From Klebsiella pneumoniae (GTDB lineage Bacteria; Myxococcota_A; UBA796; SXON01), in contig CAMAXZ010000009.1 in assembly GCA_945862325.1 (NCBI GenBank), positions 54,398 to 118,397 of the forward strand: a DNA stretch of 64,000 nt, in the 5' to 3' direction. The stretch's first letter is position 1. Every line of letters starts with the position of its first letter. Below are positions 24,709 through 32,803 of this stretch, piece by piece. Below the pieces are notes generated by a model. The model did not search any database, had not been told where the DNA came from, and was given only the letters and a program-made list of their open reading frames with translations. The translations under genes and the position numbers were made by a program.

Positions 24709-27320
24709 CGTGGATCTCCCTTGAGTTTTCTGTAGGAAACCGTGAGTGTCGGGAACGCGTCGGTGCGCAGGAGCGCCGCGTGGTCTTCCACGCGCGCCCC
24801 GGAGAGCGGCAGCGCGACGGTGAGGGGTGCGGCGCGCACCTCGAGCGCGGCGCGGGTCTCGACCGGGCGCGGCGCGCCGGCGGACGGGGCGCGCGTCGCG
24901 TCGGGCACGGCGGGCGGAGGAGGCGGCGGCGCCGCGGGCTTCGCGGACGCTCGCTCAGGCGCGCTTCGCGCTGGCGCCCGGGCGGGGCCGGTGACCGTCT
25001 GGTAAGAACGTCCAACCGGGATCTTCGCCAAGAACTCCTTCTGGACGACAGCCTCGGTCGCCATGGCCGCCGGCTCCGGGCTCGGCGGCGCCGGGGGCTC
25101 CTCGGGCGCCGCGAGCGAGAGCGTCTCTTCGCCCTCATCGGAGTCGCGCATGGCGAATCCCTCCGCGGTGCCGCCGCCGCCGAGCCCGGTTCCACGCGCG
25201 CCGAGGCCGCCCAGGCCGCCGATCAGGCCCCCGATGCCGTCGGCGGGCGCGTTGTGGGTGTCTTCGACGCGCTCGCCGCCGTTCTCCTGGAGCCAGAGGT
25301 CGGCGTCGGCGACCAGGTCGTCGTCGTTGGAGGTCGCCGCGGCGACGGGCTCATCGCGGGGCGGACCGCTCGACGACCGTCGCTCCTGCTTCGCCTTCTT
25401 TGCGAACGACGACGCGGCTTCCGCCTTCTTCGACGCGTCCCGAGACTCCTTGTGCTCGGTGACCGCGATGTTTCGGGCGAGATCGGCGGCTTCCTCGGCG
25501 ATGGCCGCGGCTTGTTCGACGTCTCCGCGCTCGTAGGCCTTCTCGGCTTCGTCCATCTTGCGCTCTTGCTCGGCCTCGAGCAGGACGGTCTTCGCGTTCG
25601 CGAGCTCGCGTACGCGGCGCGATTGGGCGTCGTCGCCGCTTCGCTTGTCCGCCAGGACGTCGAGGTTCGACTGCAGACGGTCGACGTTCGCGTCCTTGCT
25701 GCCGACGGAACGCGCCTGGTCGAGCCACTGCTGCGCCTCGTCGAAGCTGTTCGACTTGTAGGCCTGCACCGCGTTCTGAACCGCGGTGGCCGCGCTGTCG
25801 TCCTCCATGTCGAGCACGACCTCCGCCGGCGGCGGGGCCGCGGCGCCCTTGCCCAACGCCAGGAAGCGTCCGGGGCCCGCTGGGACGGCGCCCCCCTTTC
25901 CGTCGCGCGCGTACCCGCGCGGCAGGTGCACCTGCCAGAGGACCTCCTGGATCGGCGCGTCGATCGCCGGGACCACGAGCTCCCGCGCGCCGCGACGCTC
26001 CCAGGCCGAGCCTTCGGCGACCCAGGTGACCTCGACCGGGAAGGTGAGGAGGCCCTCGACCGTCTCGATCGACTTCTCCATCGGGACGTACAGGCCGCCG
26101 GCGCCGTCGCTCGTGGGCGTCACCGGGATGCCCGAAACCCGCGCGGTCAACGCCCGGAACCCCGGAGCCGGCCGCACGTGGAGGAACTGCTTCCGCTCGT
26201 TGCGCACGTGCCACACGGTGCGCACGAACGCGCGCCCCTCACGGGCGTTTGCGATGGTGAAGACCGCGCGTTCCACCACGGTCTCGGGGTTCTGGACGGC
26301 GGTCAGCGTGGCGAAGCGGACCTGCACCGGCGCGTCGCCCTCCCAGCTCGCCACGGGAGGCCGCTCAGAGAGGCCGCGCGCCCACTCGGGCAGGTCGCGC
26401 GGCGACACCGACGGGCGCGACTCTTGAGGCACGAGCTCGCCTTCGTCGGAGCGCGCCAGGGTCTGCCACGACGAGGTCCGAGCGGCGCCCCGTGGGGTCG
26501 GGCCGGGGATCCCGACGGTGCGACTCGCCGCGAGGGCGGCGCGCGCCGACACGTCGAGCACGAGCAGGCCGCGCACCGGCGCGCGGGTGACCACGGTGCG
26601 CGTCGCGCCGCCGCCCTCGACCCTCGCCACGTTCGGCCCCGTGACCACCACGTCGGTGAGGCCCGACACATCGAGGGTGAAACTGGAGACCTCGCCGCGC
26701 AACACGCGCCAGCGCACGCGGGCCCGAACCTCGAGCGCGCCTTCTTCCGCCCACGCCGCGATCGAGCGCTCCGCGACCAGGACCGGCGCCTCCGCCCTCG
26801 GGGCGCGCGGGGCCGCGGCGGACCAGGTCACGTGAAGCCCCTGTTCGAGCCGCCCGTCCCAGGCGGTCGCGTCTCGCCGGACCGCCCCGACGACGCGCGC
26901 GTCGAGCCCGGGCGCGACGACCTCGACGGTGTTGCGGGTGCCCGGGGTGATCGGAAGGTCGAAGCTCGACCCCGACGTAGGGACGCGCAGGCGGGCGCGC
27001 ACCGTGGTCAGGCGGCCCGACGGGGCGAGGAGGGCGCTGTAGCCGTCGCGGCCAGCGCTCAGGGGGACGCTCGCCTCGTCGACGAGAGCGGCGGGCCCGG
27101 CGAGGCGAAGCTCCATCCACGCCGCGCGCATCGGCCGCAAGGTCCACGTCGCATCGACGCGGGCGTCCTGTCCGGGCGGGGGCACGGTGACCACGAAACG
27201 GGCTTCGTCGACGATCCACGCGGGCACCTGCTCCGGCACCTCCTGCGCCTCGGGCGGCGCCGCGGACGCAGGCGCGCCGATGAGCGCGAGGAGCAGGAGA
27301 GTGGCGGGGAGGGTGGTCAT
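24705..27320 (-). CDS. Large exported paralogue with helical, Gly-rich and TonB-plug-like insert
   Basis: 871 residues, signal MTTLPATLLLLALIGAPASA. Residues about 30-480 share the domain order of the downstream 625-residue protein (RWRVLRGEVSSFTLDVSG, TVWHVRNERKQFLHV, VTWVAEGSAWERRG). The shared C-terminal segment is VALPLSGARVEDHAAL. Between them is an insert of about 350 residues: a TPR/coiled-coil part (AVQAYKSNSFDEAQQWLDQA), charged helices, a Gly-rich stretch GIGGLIGGLGGLGARG, then QKEFLAKIPVGRSYQ (760-774). That last motif is the opening of many TonB-dependent receptor plug domains. No barrel follows. It is the first gene of the operon; a candidate -10 lies 12 bases before the ATG. Confidence 0.83.
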   Translation of the reverse strand: MTTLPATLLLLALIGAPASAAPPEAQEVPEQVPAWIVDEARFVVTVPPPGQDARVDATWTLRPMRAAWMELRLAGPAALVDEASVPLSAGRDGYSALLAPSGRLTTVRARLRVPTSGSSFDLPITPGTRNTVEVVAPGLDARVVGAVRRDATAWDGRLEQGLHVTWSAAAPRAPRAEAPVLVAERSIAAWAEEGALEVRARVRWRVLRGEVSSFTLDVSGLTDVVVTGPNVARVEGGGATRTVVTRAPVRGLLVLDVSARAALAASRTVGIPGPTPRGAARTSSWQTLARSDEGELVPQESRPSVSPRDLPEWARGLSERPPVASWEGDAPVQVRFATLTAVQNPETVVERAVFTIANAREGRAFVRTVWHVRNERKQFLHVRPAPGFRALTARVSGIPVTPTSDGAGGLYVPMEKSIETVEGLLTFPVEVTWVAEGSAWERRGARELVVPAIDAPIQEVLWQVHLPRGYARDGKGGAVPAGPGRFLALGKGAAAPPPAEVVLDMEDDSAATAVQNAVQAYKSNSFDEAQQWLDQARSVGSKDANVDRLQSNLDVLADKRSGDDAQSRRVRELANAKTVLLEAEQERKMDEAEKAYERGDVEQAAAIAEEAADLARNIAVTEHKESRDASKKAEAASSFAKKAKQERRSSSGPPRDEPVAAATSNDDDLVADADLWLQENGGERVEDTHNAPADGIGGLIGGLGGLGARGTGLGGGGTAEGFAMRDSDEGEETLSLAAPEEPPAPPSPEPAAMATEAVVQKEFLAKIPVGRSYQTVTGPARAPARSAPERASAKPAAPPPPPPAVPDATRAPSAGAPRPVETRAALEVRAAPLTVALPLSGARVEDHAALLRTDAFPTLTVSYRKLKGDPR
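24999..25043 (-). other. TonB-receptor-plug-like motif outside a receptor
   Basis: This codes for QKEFLAKIPVGRSYQ, residues 760-774 of the exported protein. EFLxKIPxGRSYQ-type sequences normally open the plug of TonB-dependent receptors with carboxypeptidase-like N-domains. Here it sits in a low-complexity linker with no receptor downstream. Confidence 0.6.
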
Positions 27321-27332
27321 GACACGAGGGCG

Positions 27333-27338
27333 AGCGTA
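27333..27338 (-). promoter_or_regulatory. Candidate -10 TACGCT for the three-gene exported-protein operon
   Basis: On the minus strand the element ends 12 bases before the ATG at 27320, giving a very short leader. It is identical to the -10 candidate of msrB. Confidence 0.35.
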
Positions 27339-27405
27339 GCCCCGGAACGCGACCGGCGGTGCCGGCCTTACACCTCGACCGCGAAGATCCGGTTAGCGCC
27401 GGTCC

Positions 27406-27729
27406 ATGAGCACCCCGCGGTTCACCACCTTCGCCGACTTCTACCCGTACTACCTGTCCGAGCACGCGGACCCGGTCAACCGTCTGCTGCACTTCGTGGG
27501 CACGAGCCTGGTCATCGCGCTCCTCGTCGCGGCCCCGCTCGTGGACCTGCGGCTGTGGATCGCGCTGCCCTTCGCCGGCTACGGCTTCGCGTGGGCCGGG
27601 CACTTCCTCGTCGAGCGCAACCGCCCCGCGACCTTCACCTACCCGGTGTGGTCGCTCGCTGGAGATTTCAGGATGTACGCGGATGTCTGGCTAGGCCGGG
27701 TGTCGGTCGCGCCGTTCGCGACGCGCTGA
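27406..27729 (+). CDS. DUF962/Mpo1-like small membrane protein
   Basis: 107 residues with two hydrophobic segments. FADFYPYYLSEHADPVNRLL, HFVGTSL and the GHFLVERNRPATFTYPVWSL stretch are the DUF962 (Mpo1-like) signature. Yeast Mpo1 is an Fe(II) dioxygenase that acts on 2-hydroxy fatty acids; the conserved His residues of that family are visible here, but the bacterial role is unproven. It is divergent from the exported-paralogue operon, with 85 bases between starts. Confidence 0.88.
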   Translation: MSTPRFTTFADFYPYYLSEHADPVNRLLHFVGTSLVIALLVAAPLVDLRLWIALPFAGYGFAWAGHFLVERNRPATFTYPVWSLAGDFRMYADVWLGRVSVAPFATR

Positions 27730-27749
27730 CCGCGCGGATCGTGGGCGCT

Positions 27750-27830
27750 GGGCGCCAGGGGCGAGATCACCTCGGTCAGCCATTCCATCACGGCCCGCAC
27801 GCGCCTCGGGGGGGAGCGGCCGTGGGTGTG
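27750..27830 (-). pseudogene. Possible remnant of a LysR regulator C-terminus
   Basis: The minus strand reads HGRSPPRRVRAVMEWLTEVI, which resembles the last turn of LysR effector domains (Ser-Pro-arg-Val-Arg-hydrophobic-hydrophobic-x-Trp/Phe-Leu). No LysR N-terminus precedes it, and the frame runs on into the DUF962 gene. It lies just upstream of the divergently placed SDR gene, where a LysR gene would be expected. A short chance match cannot be excluded. Confidence 0.3.
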
Positions 27831-27856
27831 GTTTTTCGAGACAGTGTGGCAGGAAG

Positions 27857-27873
27857 CGGGCCCTACAGGCCCG
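27857..27873. other. Small inverted repeat upstream of the SDR gene
   Basis: CGGGCC-CTACA-GGCCCG, 6-base arms with a 5-base loop, 44 bases before the SDR ATG. There is no T-run, so terminator function is doubtful; it may be an operator. Nothing else is clear in the 187-base gap 27730-27916 apart from the LysR-like fragment. Confidence 0.3.
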
Positions 27874-27916
27874 ATGCGCCCCATCTTAGACCGTTCGGGC
27901 AGTCAAATGGAGCCGC

Positions 27917-28831
27917 ATGAGCAAGTGGACCACGTCGAACATTCCTCGTCTGGACGGCCGCGTGGCGGTCGTGACCGGCACCGGCGGCCTCGGGTTGGAG
28001 ACCGCCGTCGAGCTCGCGCGCGCCGGCTGCGAGGTGGTCGTCGCCGGGCGAAACCCGCAGAAGGGGGCGGAGGCGGTCGCGCGCGTCGCATCGGAGGTGA
28101 ACGCGGCGAAGGTACGGTTCGAGGCGGTGGACCTCGCGGACCTCCGCTCGGTCGCGACCTTCGCGGCGCGCCTCGCGGACACCCTCCCGAAGCTCGACCT
28201 GCTCGTGAACAACGCCGCGGTGATGAACCCACCGCAGCGTGAGCGCACCGTAGACGGGCTCGAGCTACAGTTCGGGACGAACTACCTCGGTCACTTCGCC
28301 CTCACCGCGCGCGTGCTGCCGTTGCTGCGCGAGGCGCCGCGCCCGCGGGTGGTGTCGCTCTCCAGCGTCGCGGCGCGGGGTGGTGCGATCGACTTCGACG
28401 ACCTCCAGTCCGAGAAGCAGTACGCGCCGATGCGCGTCTATTCGCAGTCGAAGCTCGCGTGCCTGATGTTCGCGCTCGAGCTGCAGCGGCGGAGCGACGC
28501 GGGTGCGTGGGGAGTGGCGAGCATTCCGGCGCATCCGGGGATCTCGCGTACGGACCTCCTCCACAACGCGCCGGGCCGTTGGAGCCTTCAGGGCTCGGCG
28601 CGAACCTTCCTCTGGTTCCTGTTTCAACCCGCGGCGCAAGGCGCGCTGCCGACCCTGTTCGCCGCCACCGCGCCGGAGGCGCAGCCGGGCACGTACTACG
28701 GGCCGGACCAGCTGGGCGAGACGCGGGGGTACCCCGCGCCCGCGAAGGTCCCGCCACAAGCGCTCGATCGGGCCGTGTCCGAGCGCCTGTGGCAGGTGTC
28801 CGAGCAGCTCGCCGGGGTCACGTTCGGCTGA
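27917..28831 (+). CDS. Short-chain dehydrogenase/reductase (retinol dehydrogenase-like)
   Basis: 304 residues. The NAD(P)-binding motif is VVTGTGGLGLETAVELARAG, a TGxxxLG variant of TGxxxGxG; AGRNPQKG suggests NADP preference. LLVNNAAVM is the NNAG-type motif. The active site is VYSQSKLA (YxxxK) with the upstream Ser in VVSLSSVAARG. Length and the NYLGHFALT segment fit the WW-oxidoreductase/retinol dehydrogenase/protochlorophyllide reductase-like SDR group. The substrate is unknown. It is convergent with the esterase lipoprotein gene 5 bases away. Confidence 0.9.
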   Translation: MSKWTTSNIPRLDGRVAVVTGTGGLGLETAVELARAGCEVVVAGRNPQKGAEAVARVASEVNAAKVRFEAVDLADLRSVATFAARLADTLPKLDLLVNNAAVMNPPQRERTVDGLELQFGTNYLGHFALTARVLPLLREAPRPRVVSLSSVAARGGAIDFDDLQSEKQYAPMRVYSQSKLACLMFALELQRRSDAGAWGVASIPAHPGISRTDLLHNAPGRWSLQGSARTFLWFLFQPAAQGALPTLFAATAPEAQPGTYYGPDQLGETRGYPAPAKVPPQALDRAVSERLWQVSEQLAGVTFG

Positions 28832-28836
28832 GACGG

Positions 28837-30060
28837 TCAGAGCGCCGCGAAGATGGCCATGGGCCGTGCCACGCGCGCGGCCCACGCCGCCTCGGAGTGC
28901 GCCGCCCCGGGCTCGTGCCAGTGCCAGAGATCGACCTCGTAGGCGTACCCCTCGGCGGCGAGCAGGTCGCGGAGCTGCACGTTTTCGCAGTAGTTGTCGC
29001 GCGCGGTGGGATCGTCGTCGTCGGTGCCGTCGCCGTCGGCGTCGGCGCAGCTCGAGCCACTGCCGCCGGAATCGAGGTACAACGTCGTTGAACGGCGGCC
29101 TGCGCCCCTCACGCGGTCGAGGATCGTCTCGTTCTGCGCGCCGATGCTGCCCCACCCCATCGTGCCGGAGAGCGAGGCCGCGAAGTCCCAGGCGGCCGGG
29201 TCGCGATCCATCAGGACGAAGCTCACGAGGCCACCGAGGGAGCTCCCCATCGTTCCGACCACCGGCGGCTCGCCGTACACCGCGTCCACGCGCGCCCGCG
29301 CGGCCTCGACGACCGCCGCGTAGTCGTCGGCGCGCCCGCCCACGGTCACGCCGTCGATGCGGTCGGGGACGTGGGTGTACTCGTCCATGCGCGCCCACGG
29401 GTCGTTGTCGATGCCGACGACGAGCACGCCCTCGGGTGCCGATTCCTCAAGCTTCCAACTACCGAAATCGCCGCCTGGGCCGAACAGGTTCTGACCGTCG
29501 TGCACGTAGAGCGCGCGGTCGACCGGGGCGTCGGGGACGAGCACGCGCACGGTCCGCGCGGCGAGTCCGCCCCCCTCGACCCCGAAGTGGCGCTCCATGC
29601 GGCGTCCCTCGGCGCGCGCCCAGGACATCTCGCCGTTTTCGTCCCACCCGTACACGCGCGACCACGGGTCCGCCACCCACGCGTCGCCGTCGGTGAACTT
29701 GTACGCTCCAAGCGCGTCGCCCGTGAGGACCGCCCAGGAGAAGTCGTCTTCTGCGGTCATCGGGGCGCCCGCCCAGCCGTCGTGGGCGCCGGCCACACGC
29801 CACGTTCCGTCGCAGCCGGCGCACACCACGAGCCAGCCGGCCTCGGTGTACAGCGGCCACCCGGCCGCGATCGACCCGTCGAGCAACGCGGCGTCACGGT
29901 CCTCGCGCAGGTAGGCGAGCCAGAGGTCGAGATCGCCCCCGTCGCCGGTGTCCGCGCCCGTATCGGTGTCCGCGCCGGTGTCCTCGCGCGTATCGGTGTC
30001 TCCGTCGGCGCGGTCGTCGGCCGGGGCGGCCGACGTGCACGCGAGGAAAAGCACGATCAT
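28837..30060 (-). CDS. Esterase-family lipoprotein with CBM48-like N-domain
   Basis: 407 residues; signal MIVLFLAC (Cys 8) then a DTGADTDTG linker. Residues about 70-165 resemble the N-terminal E-set/CBM48-like domain of enterochelin-esterase proteins (ending YKFTDGDAWVADPWSRVYGW). The alpha/beta hydrolase domain of the putative esterase D family follows, with a nucleophile elbow GTMGSSLGGL (GxSxG) and the likely catalytic His in HWHEPGAAHSEAAW. A Ca-like acidic loop (DADGDGTDDDD) sits in the hydrolase domain. It probably hydrolyses an ester at the cell surface; the substrate is unknown. The start overlaps the stop of the FabL-like gene (ATGA). Confidence 0.85.
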   Translation of the reverse strand: MIVLFLACTSAAPADDRADGDTDTREDTGADTDTGADTGDGGDLDLWLAYLREDRDAALLDGSIAAGWPLYTEAGWLVVCAGCDGTWRVAGAHDGWAGAPMTAEDDFSWAVLTGDALGAYKFTDGDAWVADPWSRVYGWDENGEMSWARAEGRRMERHFGVEGGGLAARTVRVLVPDAPVDRALYVHDGQNLFGPGGDFGSWKLEESAPEGVLVVGIDNDPWARMDEYTHVPDRIDGVTVGGRADDYAAVVEAARARVDAVYGEPPVVGTMGSSLGGLVSFVLMDRDPAAWDFAASLSGTMGWGSIGAQNETILDRVRGAGRRSTTLYLDSGGSGSSCADADGDGTDDDDPTARDNYCENVQLRDLLAAEGYAYEVDLWHWHEPGAAHSEAAWAARVARPMAIFAAL

Positions 30061-30839
30061 CCGGCGATGTCCTCGCCCCCGTCGACCCGGATGACGTTTC
30101 CGGTCATCCACGCGGTGCCGGGCCGGGCGAGCTCGACGAGGCAGCTCGCGACGTCGTCCGGAGTGGTCAGGCGGCCGCTCGGGTTGCCCGCCTCCGCGCG
30201 CTCGATCAGCCGCTGCGCACCGGGGATCTTGTCGAGGGCGGGGGTGCGCGTGACCCCGGCGAGGATGGCGTTCACGGTCACGCGGCGGGGCGCGAGCTCG
30301 ACCGCGAGCTGCCGAACATGGGCTTCCAGCGCCGACTTTGCCGCGCTGACCGGCCCGTAGCCCGGCCACACGGTGTGGCTGCCGCTCGACGTCATCGCGT
30401 ACACCCTGCCGCCATCGGCGAGCAGGCCGGCCGCCACGACGTCCTGCGTCCACCACACGAGCGTGTTGGCCATGACGTCGAGGGTCATGTCGAGCTGCTT
30501 GCGCGTGACGCCCTTCGCGCCGGGATCGTCGGGGATGAACCGGACGAGGCTTCCGAACGCGAGGCTGTGGAGCAGGACGGCGAGCCCGCCGGGCGCCACG
30601 CGCGCGCGAAGCTCCGCGAGGACCTCGGCGCGGCGGTCGTCGTCCGCCGCGTTGAGGTTGAAGAAGCAGGCTTCGCGCCCGAGCGCGCGGAGCTCCTCGG
30701 CCAGCGCGTCCGCCGCGGCCTGACCGGCACGGCGATCGAGGTGGACGCCCGCCACGTCGTAGCCGGCGCGCGCGAACGCCCGCGCGGCGGCCGCGCCGAA
30801 GCCGGACGACACGCCGAGGATGAGGACCCAGCGCGACAT
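30057..30839 (-). CDS. FabL-like enoyl-ACP reductase (SDR)
   Basis: 260 residues. The N-terminus GVSSGFGAAAARAFARAG is a classical SDR fold. The active site is Tyr 161 and Lys 168, a Y-x6-K pair, not the YxxxK of ordinary SDRs. YX6K marks enoyl-ACP reductases of the FabI/FabL type. The stretch after it (KSALEAHVRQLAVELAPRRV, TVNAILAGVTRTPAL) follows Bacillus FabL closely from memory, while the FabI-type glycine motif is missing. It would reduce trans-2-enoyl-ACP in fatty acid elongation. The gene lies between a PPIase and an esterase lipoprotein: 8 bases after the former, overlapping the latter by 4. Confidence 0.75.
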   Translation of the reverse strand: MSRWVLILGVSSGFGAAAARAFARAGYDVAGVHLDRRAGQAAADALAEELRALGREACFFNLNAADDDRRAEVLAELRARVAPGGLAVLLHSLAFGSLVRFIPDDPGAKGVTRKQLDMTLDVMANTLVWWTQDVVAAGLLADGGRVYAMTSSGSHTVWPGYGPVSAAKSALEAHVRQLAVELAPRRVTVNAILAGVTRTPALDKIPGAQRLIERAEAGNPSGRLTTPDDVASCLVELARPGTAWMTGNVIRVDGGEDIAG

Positions 30840-30847
30840 GTTCGGGC

Positions 30848-31726
30848 TCAGTGCGCCGCGGGGGGAGCCGCCGCGGGGGCCGCGCCGGCCGCGCCCGGGG
30901 TGACCGTCGCGCTGGCGCCCGGCGCGCCCGGCGCGGTGATCGTCGCGCCGCTCTTCAGCTCCTCGATGTACTTCTTCAGCACTTCGCCGCGAAGCTGCTT
31001 TTTGATCTTGTCGGAGGCCTCTTCGACCGGCACGGCCTCGCGCTTGTCGAGCACCTCGATGACGTGCCAGCCGAACTGGGACTTGACGGGGCCGACGATG
31101 GCGCCCTTCTCGGCCGCGAACGCCGCTTCGGCGAACTCGGGCACCATGCGCTGCTTCTCGAACCAGCCGAGGTCGCCGCCCTCCTTGCCGGAGCCCTTGT
31201 CCTTGCTGCGCTCCATCGCGATCTTGGCGAAGTCGCCGCCAGCCTTCACTTCGTCGAAGATGGCCTTCGCGGCCGCCTCGTCGTCGACGAGGATGTGGCG
31301 CGCCTTGACCTGCGGACGCTTGAACTGCACGAGGTGCTCGTCGTACCAGGCCTTGACGGCGGCGTCGTTCGTGCGCTCCTCGACCACCTTCTCCAGGACG
31401 GCCTGCGCGAGGGTGTTGCGCTGGGCGAGCGCCATGGCCTGCTTCATCTCCGGCGTCTCGTGGAGCTTCTGCTCGAGCGCCTTGGAGTAGAGGAGCTCGC
31501 CGATCTCGAGCTGCTCCTGCACGTCCTTCAGCTGTCCGCGCGCGATGATCTGGTCGCGCACCTCGGTCGGGAGCTGCGAGAGCGTGGCGTCGACCATGCC
31601 CTGGGTGATGTTCTTGCCGTTGACGACGGAGACGACCTCGCCGGTGCGCTCGAGCTCGCCAGGAGTCGGCGGGGGAGGCGGCTCACAGGCGGCGAGCAAG
31701 GTGAGAGCGAGCACGGCGAGACGCAT
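30848..31726 (-). CDS. Parvulin-type peptidyl-prolyl isomerase lipoprotein
   Basis: 292 residues; lipobox LTLLAAC (Cys 14) then a Pro-rich linker. Residues about 30-130 form a SurA/PrsA-like chaperone helix domain with N-terminal VVNGKNITQGMVD. The parvulin domain (about 145-245) has VKARHILVDDEAAAKA, GGDLGWFEKQRMVPEFAEAA and SQFGWHVIEVLDKRE, all family hallmarks. It assists folding of exported proteins in the periplasm. The tail is Ala/Pro/Gly-rich. A candidate -10 TATACC sits at 31754-31749 (minus), inside a 6-base inverted repeat (31746-31765). It is the first gene of the PPIase, reductase, esterase operon. Confidence 0.92.
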   Translation of the reverse strand: MRLAVLALTLLAACEPPPPPTPGELERTGEVVSVVNGKNITQGMVDATLSQLPTEVRDQIIARGQLKDVQEQLEIGELLYSKALEQKLHETPEMKQAMALAQRNTLAQAVLEKVVEERTNDAAVKAWYDEHLVQFKRPQVKARHILVDDEAAAKAIFDEVKAGGDFAKIAMERSKDKGSGKEGGDLGWFEKQRMVPEFAEAAFAAEKGAIVGPVKSQFGWHVIEVLDKREAVPVEEASDKIKKQLRGEVLKKYIEELKSGATITAPGAPGASATVTPGAAGAAPAAAPPAAH

Positions 31727-31822
31727 GGGGACCCTTGGTGAAGCGCGCGGTATAGCCAGACCGCGGGCCGACCGCACGCCGCGCGGGGCCCCTCGCGGTG
31801 AGACTCGGTTAGTCCTCGAATC

Positions 31823-32803
31823 ATGGTCCAGGTGCTCACCGCGCTGGCAGTCGTGGTGTTGAGCGGGGTAGCCGCGCTCGCCCTGGCGTACGACACGAGC
31901 GTTCGGGGGGTGCGTGCGCTGCGTCGGGCGATCCGGACGCTCCGCGGCGCAGCCCCGGCCCGCATCGCCGCGCCCGTCACGGCGGACCTGTCGGAGTACC
32001 CCGCTCGCCTCGAGCGCCTCCAGACCTCGTTGCGCGAGCGGATCGGGGTGGTCGACACGCAGCGAAAGATCCTCGAACAACGCCGCGATGAGTTCGGCGC
32101 GAAGGGTCGTGAGGCCCTCGCTCGCAAGTACGAGTCCGACGCGAACCTGCTGCATCGTCGTTCGGCGAGCATGCGGCGGGTGCTGGCGCTGGTGTGGAAG
32201 ACCCGGGCGATCCTGCTCCTTCGCGTGCACCTCGCGATCACGGCGCGCCGCCGGCCCGTGCTCGACGCGCTTCCGCAGCCCAGCTCGGCCGGGGTCGATC
32301 TGGACGCCGCCGCCCGGCAGTACGAGGACGCGGCGTCGTCGGTGCGGGCGTACCTCGAGGTCGTGTCGGCCCGGGCGCGTGAGCTCGAGGACACCGTCCC
32401 GCCGCCGCCGGACGAGATGGACGCGGAGGTCGAGGTCCAGGGCTCGATCGACCGGGAGCGCGCCGCGGTGAACGCCGCGTACGCGGAGCTCGCCGAATGC
32501 ATGGATCACCTCGCCGACAACCTCACGTTCCTCGGGGATCACTTCCAGACGCTCCGCGTCGCGGACTCGGGACCCGCCGAGGTCGGCGCCGTCGGCCCGG
32601 GGCCGCTGCTCGAAGAGGTGTCCCGTGCGCTCGCCGAGCTCAACGAGCTCGCGGGCCGCGTCGATCCGTCGGTCGTCGACGACGCGCTCACCCACCTCGC
32701 GGACGACATCGGGCAGCTCGAAGAGGCCGGCCTCGAAGCCGAAGCCGAGGCCGAGGCCCACCTCGAGGTCGAACGCTTGCTCGGGAGGCTGCAACACTCG
32801 TGA
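31823..32803 (+). CDS. Membrane-anchored coiled-coil protein, unknown
   Basis: 326 residues. There is one N-terminal membrane helix (about 1-23), then a long alpha-helical, Arg/Ala/Glu-rich body with heptad-like stretches (RLERLQTSLRERIGVVD, AARQYEDAASSVRAYLEVVS, HLADDIGQLEEAGLEAEAEA). No known domain is recognised. It could be a scaffold or envelope-spacing protein on the cytoplasmic or periplasmic face. Its stop overlaps the GTG of the HAD phosphatase gene (GTGA), implying coupled synthesis. Confidence 0.8.
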   Translation: MVQVLTALAVVVLSGVAALALAYDTSVRGVRALRRAIRTLRGAAPARIAAPVTADLSEYPARLERLQTSLRERIGVVDTQRKILEQRRDEFGAKGREALARKYESDANLLHRRSASMRRVLALVWKTRAILLLRVHLAITARRRPVLDALPQPSSAGVDLDAAARQYEDAASSVRAYLEVVSARARELEDTVPPPPDEMDAEVEVQGSIDRERAAVNAAYAELAECMDHLADNLTFLGDHFQTLRVADSGPAEVGAVGPGPLLEEVSRALAELNELAGRVDPSVVDDALTHLADDIGQLEEAGLEAEAEAEAHLEVERLLGRLQHS

